The translations under genes and the position numbers were made by a program. Below the pieces are notes generated by a model. It was not told where the DNA came from, ran no database searches, and worked only from the letters and a program-made list of their open reading frames with translations. Below are positions 60,184 through 64,000 of a stretch of 64,000 bases of DNA, piece after piece. Position 1 is the first letter of the stretch. The number at the start of each line of letters is the position of its first letter. The stretch is from contig JAAXWO010000002.1 of the NCBI GenBank assembly GCA_013334965.1, forward strand, positions 62,001 to 126,000, written 5' to 3'. The stretch is from Chlorobiaceae bacterium. GTDB lineage: Bacteria; Bacteroidota; Chlorobiia; Chlorobiales; Chlorobiaceae.

Positions 60184-62388
60184 ATGATCGAAAAACCCGC
60201 TGATAGCCAGGAGGAACGGATAGCCGGTTCTGTCGAAAGGGTGACCTTTCACAGCGAAGAGTCGGGATTTTCGGTCTTGCGCCTGAAGGTCAGGGGTCGC
60301 CGTGAGCCGGTGACAGTCGTAGGCACTGCGGCATCGCCGAGTCCCGGCGAGTTCATGGAGTGCGTCGGCTCCTGGCACAACGACCGCACCCACGGGATGC
60401 AGTTCAAGGCCTTGCAGATCACTCCGGTGCAACCCACGACGCTTGAAGGCATCGAACGTTACCTCGGATCAGGACTGGTCAAGGGGCTCGGCCCGTTTTT
60501 CGCCAAAAAAATGGTCAAAGCCTTCGGCGATTCGGTCCTGGATGTGATTGAAAACCAACCTGAAAGGCTCCGGGAAATTCCGGGGATCGGCGAAAAAAGA
60601 GTGGCGCTCATCAGCGCTTCTTGGACAGAACAGAAAGCTGTCCGGGACATCATGCTCTTCCTGCAGACCCATGGCGTCGGCACAGCCCGGGCATGGAGAA
60701 TCTACCGCCTTTACAGGGAACGGGCTATCGCGATGGTAAGCGAAAACCCCTACCGCCTTTCGCTGGATATCGAAGGTATCGGCTTCCAGACGGCAGACAC
60801 CATAGCGGGAAGCCTCGGCATCGAAAGAAATTCCCTGATCAGGGCTGAAGCCGGGATCAGGCACGTCCTCGCAACCATGTCGCTTGAAGGGCACTGCGCC
60901 GTAAGGGAGGATTCGCTGATCGAAGAGGCCTCGAAACTGCTCGGCATCGACAGACCGCTCATCGTCGAAGCGCTCGCGACCGAGAGGTCGCGTGGCAGCG
61001 TCGTCGCCGAAACGATCGATGGTGAGGCGTGCATCTTCCTTGCAACGCTTCACCAGGCCGAAAAATCGCTCGCCGCAGGCATCCGGCGACTGAAGCAGGG
61101 GCTCCTGCCCTGGGGCTTCATGGATCCGCACGACATCCTGCCATGGATCGAAAAGGAAACAGCCCTGGAGCTCTCTCCTTCTCAGAGAAGCGCCGTCACG
61201 CTGGTGCTCGCCAGCAAGGTATCGGTCATTACGGGCGGACCGGGCGTGGGAAAAACCACCCTGCTCAAGGCCATCCTCTCCGTGCTGCGCCGTGACAAGG
61301 TTTCCGTAACGCTCTGCGCCCCCACCGGCCGGGCTGCCAAGCGACTCACGGAATCGACCGGGATCGAGGCGAAAACCATCCACCGCCTGCTCGAATTCGA
61401 CCCGAAAGCCTTCGACTTCAAACGGGGAAGGGGCAACCCCCTCGACACATCGTTCGTCGTCGTCGACGAAACCTCGATGGTGGACGTCGTGCTGATGCAG
61501 AAGCTCGTCGCCGCCGTGCCGGACAAGGCCGCCATCGTGTTCGTCGGCGACGTCGACCAGTTACCTTCGGTCGGTCCGGGTGCAGTGCTCTCCGACCTCA
61601 TCTCCTCCGGAACCATACCGACCGTCACCCTGACCGAGATTTTCCGCCAGGCTGCAGAGTCGATGATCATCGTCAACGCTCACCGCATCAACCAGGGGCT
61701 CATGCCCCTCAAGACAGAGGGTGACGCCCTTTCGGACTTCTATTTCGTTCCGGCAGGTTCTGCTGATGAGATCAACGCGAAAGTGATGCAGCTCGTGACG
61801 GAACGCATCCCGAAGCGCTTCGGCCTGCACCCCGTCCGGGACATCCAGGTGCTGACGCCGATGAACCGCGGCGGGCTGGGAGCAAGGTCGCTGAACGCCG
61901 AACTCCAGCAGGAGCTGAACGGTAACGCCGAGCCGAAAGTCAGCCGATTCGGAAGCGTTTTCGCACCGGGCGACAAGGTGATCCAGATGGTGAACAACTA
62001 CGACAAGGATGTCTTCAACGGAGATATCGGAGTGGTCGAAAGCGTCAACTCCGAAGAGGGAGTGCTGACGGTGCTTTTCGACAGGCTCCTGGTCGAATAC
62101 CCCTTCGGGGAGCTCGACGAGGTTTCGCTCGCCTATGCGACCAGCATCCACAAGAGCCAGGGTTCGGAGTATCCCGCGGTGGTCATTCCTCTCGCCATGC
62201 AGCACTACACGCTCCTGGAGCGGAACCTCGTCTACACGGCGGTAACGCGCGGCAAAAAGCTGGTGGTGATCGTGGCGGAGCCGAAAGCGTTGCACACGGC
62301 AGTCCAGAACTGCAGGTCGAAGCTGCGGATGACAGGCCTGGTCTCCAGGCTCAAGGCGCTTGACTCGCAAGAGTGGCAAAATTCCTAA
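60184..62388 (+). CDS. recD2: RecD2-type 5'-3' DNA helicase
   Basis: A 734-residue superfamily 1B helicase, the RecD2/TraA type that works without RecB/RecC. The N-terminus has an OB-like segment ('ERIAGSVERVTFHSEESGFSVLRLKV') and helix-hairpin-helix motifs ('LREIPGIGEKRVALI'). The motor has Walker A GGPGVGKTTLLKAIL (near residue 351), 'CAPTGRAAKRL', Walker B 'VVDETSMVD' (near 425), 'FVGDVDQLPSVGPGAVL' and 'TEIFRQA', and the C-terminal 'ATSIHKSQGSEYPAVVIPL', 'NLVYTAVTRGKKLV'. I chose the ATG at 60184; a start at 59980 would add 68 non-homologous residues. The 3' end overlaps the convergent amidotransferase gene by 38 bp. Confidence 0.94.
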   Translation: MIEKPADSQEERIAGSVERVTFHSEESGFSVLRLKVRGRREPVTVVGTAASPSPGEFMECVGSWHNDRTHGMQFKALQITPVQPTTLEGIERYLGSGLVKGLGPFFAKKMVKAFGDSVLDVIENQPERLREIPGIGEKRVALISASWTEQKAVRDIMLFLQTHGVGTARAWRIYRLYRERAIAMVSENPYRLSLDIEGIGFQTADTIAGSLGIERNSLIRAEAGIRHVLATMSLEGHCAVREDSLIEEASKLLGIDRPLIVEALATERSRGSVVAETIDGEACIFLATLHQAEKSLAAGIRRLKQGLLPWGFMDPHDILPWIEKETALELSPSQRSAVTLVLASKVSVITGGPGVGKTTLLKAILSVLRRDKVSVTLCAPTGRAAKRLTESTGIEAKTIHRLLEFDPKAFDFKRGRGNPLDTSFVVVDETSMVDVVLMQKLVAAVPDKAAIVFVGDVDQLPSVGPGAVLSDLISSGTIPTVTLTEIFRQAAESMIIVNAHRINQGLMPLKTEGDALSDFYFVPAGSADEINAKVMQLVTERIPKRFGLHPVRDIQVLTPMNRGGLGARSLNAELQQELNGNAEPKVSRFGSVFAPGDKVIQMVNNYDKDVFNGDIGVVESVNSEEGVLTVLFDRLLVEYPFGELDEVSLAYATSIHKSQGSEYPAVVIPLAMQHYTLLERNLVYTAVTRGKKLVVIVAEPKALHTAVQNCRSKLRMTGLVSRLKALDSQEWQNS

Positions 62389-63070
62389 GCACCTTGCCGG
62401 CATCGGCGGTATCCGACACCATCGCCATCATCGCATCGACATCCCTTCCTTCCGTTTGAAGGAGGAGCCGTTGCTCCTCAATGTAACCCCGCATGACCTC
62501 AGCCCTGTATTCCGGATGGAACTGGACTCCCCATGCGCACTGACCTATCCGGAAGGCATGGTGCGCCTCATGGCTGTTGCCGGCAAGAAGAACTGCGCCC
62601 GGAGGAAGCCTCAGGACGCTCTGGGCGTGAGTCGCGTGAACCGGGAACCGTCGGGGCATCTCCTGAAACAGTCCGTCACGCAGGGCCTCTGCAGTCAGGT
62701 CAACCGTCACGGTACCGACCTCCCTGCCTGCCGGGTGGTATCCGACCGTTCCTCCTGCCGCCCTGCCCAGAAGCTGGTGTCCATAGCAGATGCCGAGAAA
62801 CGGCACCGAGGCATCAAGAAGCGTCGATATCCACCGTTCGATACCGACGCTCCATGGCAGCTCATCGGTCACCATCGCATGCGAACCGGTAACGACGACC
62901 CCGGCGCATGCCTCGGCCACGGGAAGCTGTTCGCCACCCGCCGCATCGATCACCTGCACTTGGGTTCCCTTCATTCCCAGACCCGTTTCCACCCAATCCT
63001 CGAAATCTCCGAGGGGTTCGACGAGGGTACTGAAGGTACTCCCGGCCTTGACGATAAACAGCTTTTTCAT
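62351..63070 (-). CDS. Class I glutamine amidotransferase (GMP synthase-like)
   Basis: A 239-residue cytosolic protein of the GATase1 family. Catalytic Cys in PFLGICYGHQLLGRAAGG, with His and Glu in GVQFHPEYRAEV. Its start 'KKLFIVKAGSTFSTL' is typical of the short GMP-synthase-like amidotransferases that have no synthase domain; some hydrolyse gamma-glutamyl compounds, but the substrate here is open. The 3' end overlaps recD2 by 38 bp, tail to tail. The gene is divergent from aroK. Confidence 0.92.
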   Translation of the reverse strand: MKKLFIVKAGSTFSTLVEPLGDFEDWVETGLGMKGTQVQVIDAAGGEQLPVAEACAGVVVTGSHAMVTDELPWSVGIERWISTLLDASVPFLGICYGHQLLGRAAGGTVGYHPAGREVGTVTVDLTAEALRDGLFQEMPRRFPVHATHAQSVLRLPPGAVLLAGNSHEAHHAFRIGQCAWGVQFHPEYRAEVMRGYIEEQRLLLQTEGRDVDAMMAMVSDTADAGKVLRNFATLASQAP

Positions 63071-63281
63071 GAAATTCCGGACAATGACGTTGAAGCAGAC
63101 CTGAAAAACAGTTTCTCATGCCACGCGTGCGGCATCGAACGAACGGAGATAATGTACGAAAACCTGTAACGACTGATGTACCGGCTTTTTTCGTATATTT
63201 GCGGCAACCATAACGCGAATATCGAATGCCTCCCTCCTTTCTGAAAAGAGCGAACGGAGGTTTCAGCACGCCCCACGAAGG

Positions 63282-63857
63282 ATGAAAAATCATTCTCTCA
63301 TATTTCTCACCGGATTCAGCGGTTCCGGAAAATCGACCATCGGGCCGTTGCTCGCCAACTCGCTCGGTTTCGAGTTCATCGACCTCGACAGGGAGATCGA
63401 ACTGGCCGCAGGCAAAAGCATCAACAGGATATTCTCAGAGGATGGGGAGCCTTTTTTCAGGAACCTTGAACTCAACACCCTGGAAGGGCTTGTCAGCCGA
63501 AAGGATCTTGTCGTGTCGCTCGGTGGAGGAGTGCTCGAAAACGACAGATGTTTCAGCCTGATACGGCAACACGGCACCCTGGTGTACCTGAAGTCGAGTC
63601 CTGAAATCCTGACGATCCGGCTTCAGCATAAAACCGACAGGCCTCTCCTGAAAAGCCAAGAGGGAGAAAAGCTCACCCGTGAGGAGATTGAACAGAAAGT
63701 CGAAGCCCTTATGGCAAAACGGGAACCCCGCTACCAGAAGGCTGACCTGGTGATCCTGACCGATTCAAAAAAAATAGGAACGACCGTCGAAGAGCTGACC
63801 AGAAGAATAGAAAGACACATCCGGCGAGCATCGAGGAATACCAAAAAGGAGAAGTGA
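63282..63857 (+). CDS. aroK: Shikimate kinase
   Basis: A 191-residue P-loop kinase phosphorylating shikimate. Walker A 'FLTGFSGSGKSTIGPLLA', shikimate-binding 'FIDLDREIELAAGKSINRIFSEDGEPFFRNLE', 'LVVSLGGGVLEND' and the LID-region 'YLKSSPEILTIRLQHKTDRPLL'. All are present. It is followed 2 bp later by aroB on the same strand; clustering of the two is common. Confidence 0.97.
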   Translation: MKNHSLIFLTGFSGSGKSTIGPLLANSLGFEFIDLDREIELAAGKSINRIFSEDGEPFFRNLELNTLEGLVSRKDLVVSLGGGVLENDRCFSLIRQHGTLVYLKSSPEILTIRLQHKTDRPLLKSQEGEKLTREEIEQKVEALMAKREPRYQKADLVILTDSKKIGTTVEELTRRIERHIRRASRNTKKEK

Positions 63858-63859
63858 TC

Positions 63860-64000
63860 ATGCAGACCCCTACCAGCCATATCTTCGTCAGGACCTCGGT
63901 CGTCGACTCGATTGCCGAACTCTATGCGACAAAGGGACTGAGCAGGAAAAGCGTGCTGCTTTTCGACGAGAACACCAGAAAGCTTTATGGCGACCGCATC
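63860..64000 (+). CDS. aroB: 3-dehydroquinate synthase, 5' part (runs off the window)
   Basis: The first 47 codons of aroB. The ATG at 63860 has AGGAGA seven bases upstream. The translation contains 'KSVLLFDENTRKLYGDRI', the typical first strand of dehydroquinate synthase, which binds NAD. It follows aroK directly. The rest lies outside the window. Confidence 0.88.
   Translation, partial: MQTPTSHIFVRTSVVDSIAELYATKGLSRKSVLLFDENTRKLYGDRI

Noticed and set aside
1-64000. CRISPR arrays, prophage, transposases or toxin-antitoxin pairs
   Set aside because: No regularly spaced repeats, integrase, transposase or phage structural genes were found; the superinfection-immunity-like gene alone is not evidence of a prophage.

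Overview
The window comes from a green sulfur bacterium (Chlorobiaceae, probably Chlorobium or Chlorobaculum; I cannot fix the genus). The lineage marker is a chlorosome envelope protein of the CsmI/J/X type, in which a [2Fe-2S] ferredoxin domain is joined to a hydrophobic tail (37289-37927). A CrtB phytoene synthase, TTG/GTG starts, weak Shine-Dalgarno sequences in many genes and a moderately GC-rich base composition agree with this. Most of the window is ordinary chromosomal housekeeping sequence. I see no prophage, insertion sequence or CRISPR array.

Layout. 1-3.2 kb: a DUF4136 lipoprotein, a CoA-binding protein, D-Ala-D-Ala ligase and a TPR-like protein. 3.4-9.3 kb: a five-gene TolC/adaptor/ABC exporter operon with a free-standing ATPase and two different MacB-type permeases. 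9.3-11.8 kb: an unknown protein, an OmpA-family lipoprotein and an NTF2/SnoaL-like protein. 12.2-19.1 kb: the most unusual region, described below. 19.4-30.9 kb: lpxD, prs, rplY, an oligopeptide-type permease, comEC, metF, lysA, rpmG, tRNA-Leu(CAG), a zinc-ribbon protein and the RNase P RNA. 30.9-42.6 kb: a multi-PAS hybrid kinase, a CPXCG protein, a histidine-decarboxylase-like enzyme, an aminotransferase, the Csm protein, hflX-ybeY, crtB and lysS. 43-50 kb: a looser accessory region with small secreted or membrane proteins, a class B acid phosphatase, another hybrid kinase and an AlbA_2 regulator next to a perfect 20-bp palindrome. 50.2-53.7 kb: the conserved ATP-grasp/alpha-E/transglutaminase trio. 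53.7-64 kb: a PAS-GAF hybrid kinase, tgt-rimO, a membrane-anchored helical protein, a RecD2-type helicase, a glutamine amidotransferase, aroK and the start of aroB.

Main candidate for a new system (12253-19091). Four same-strand genes form a unit. The first carries a single AfsA-type hotdog domain, the family of gamma-butyrolactone signal synthases. The second is a flavin-dependent amine-oxidase-type enzyme. The last two are tandem-duplicated hybrid sensor kinases whose membrane domain, kinase core, degenerate inner receiver and terminal receiver all match, from memory, the Vibrio quorum-sensing receptor CqsS. No CqsA/LqsA-type synthase is present. The simplest reading is a cell-density signalling module in which an AfsA-like enzyme plus an oxidoreductase make the ligand for CqsS-like receptors. 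The synthase gene contains a run of nine G residues that could make it phase-variable, and the flanking non-coding DNA contains several inverted repeats. The homologies are well supported by the sequence; the function of the module is inference.
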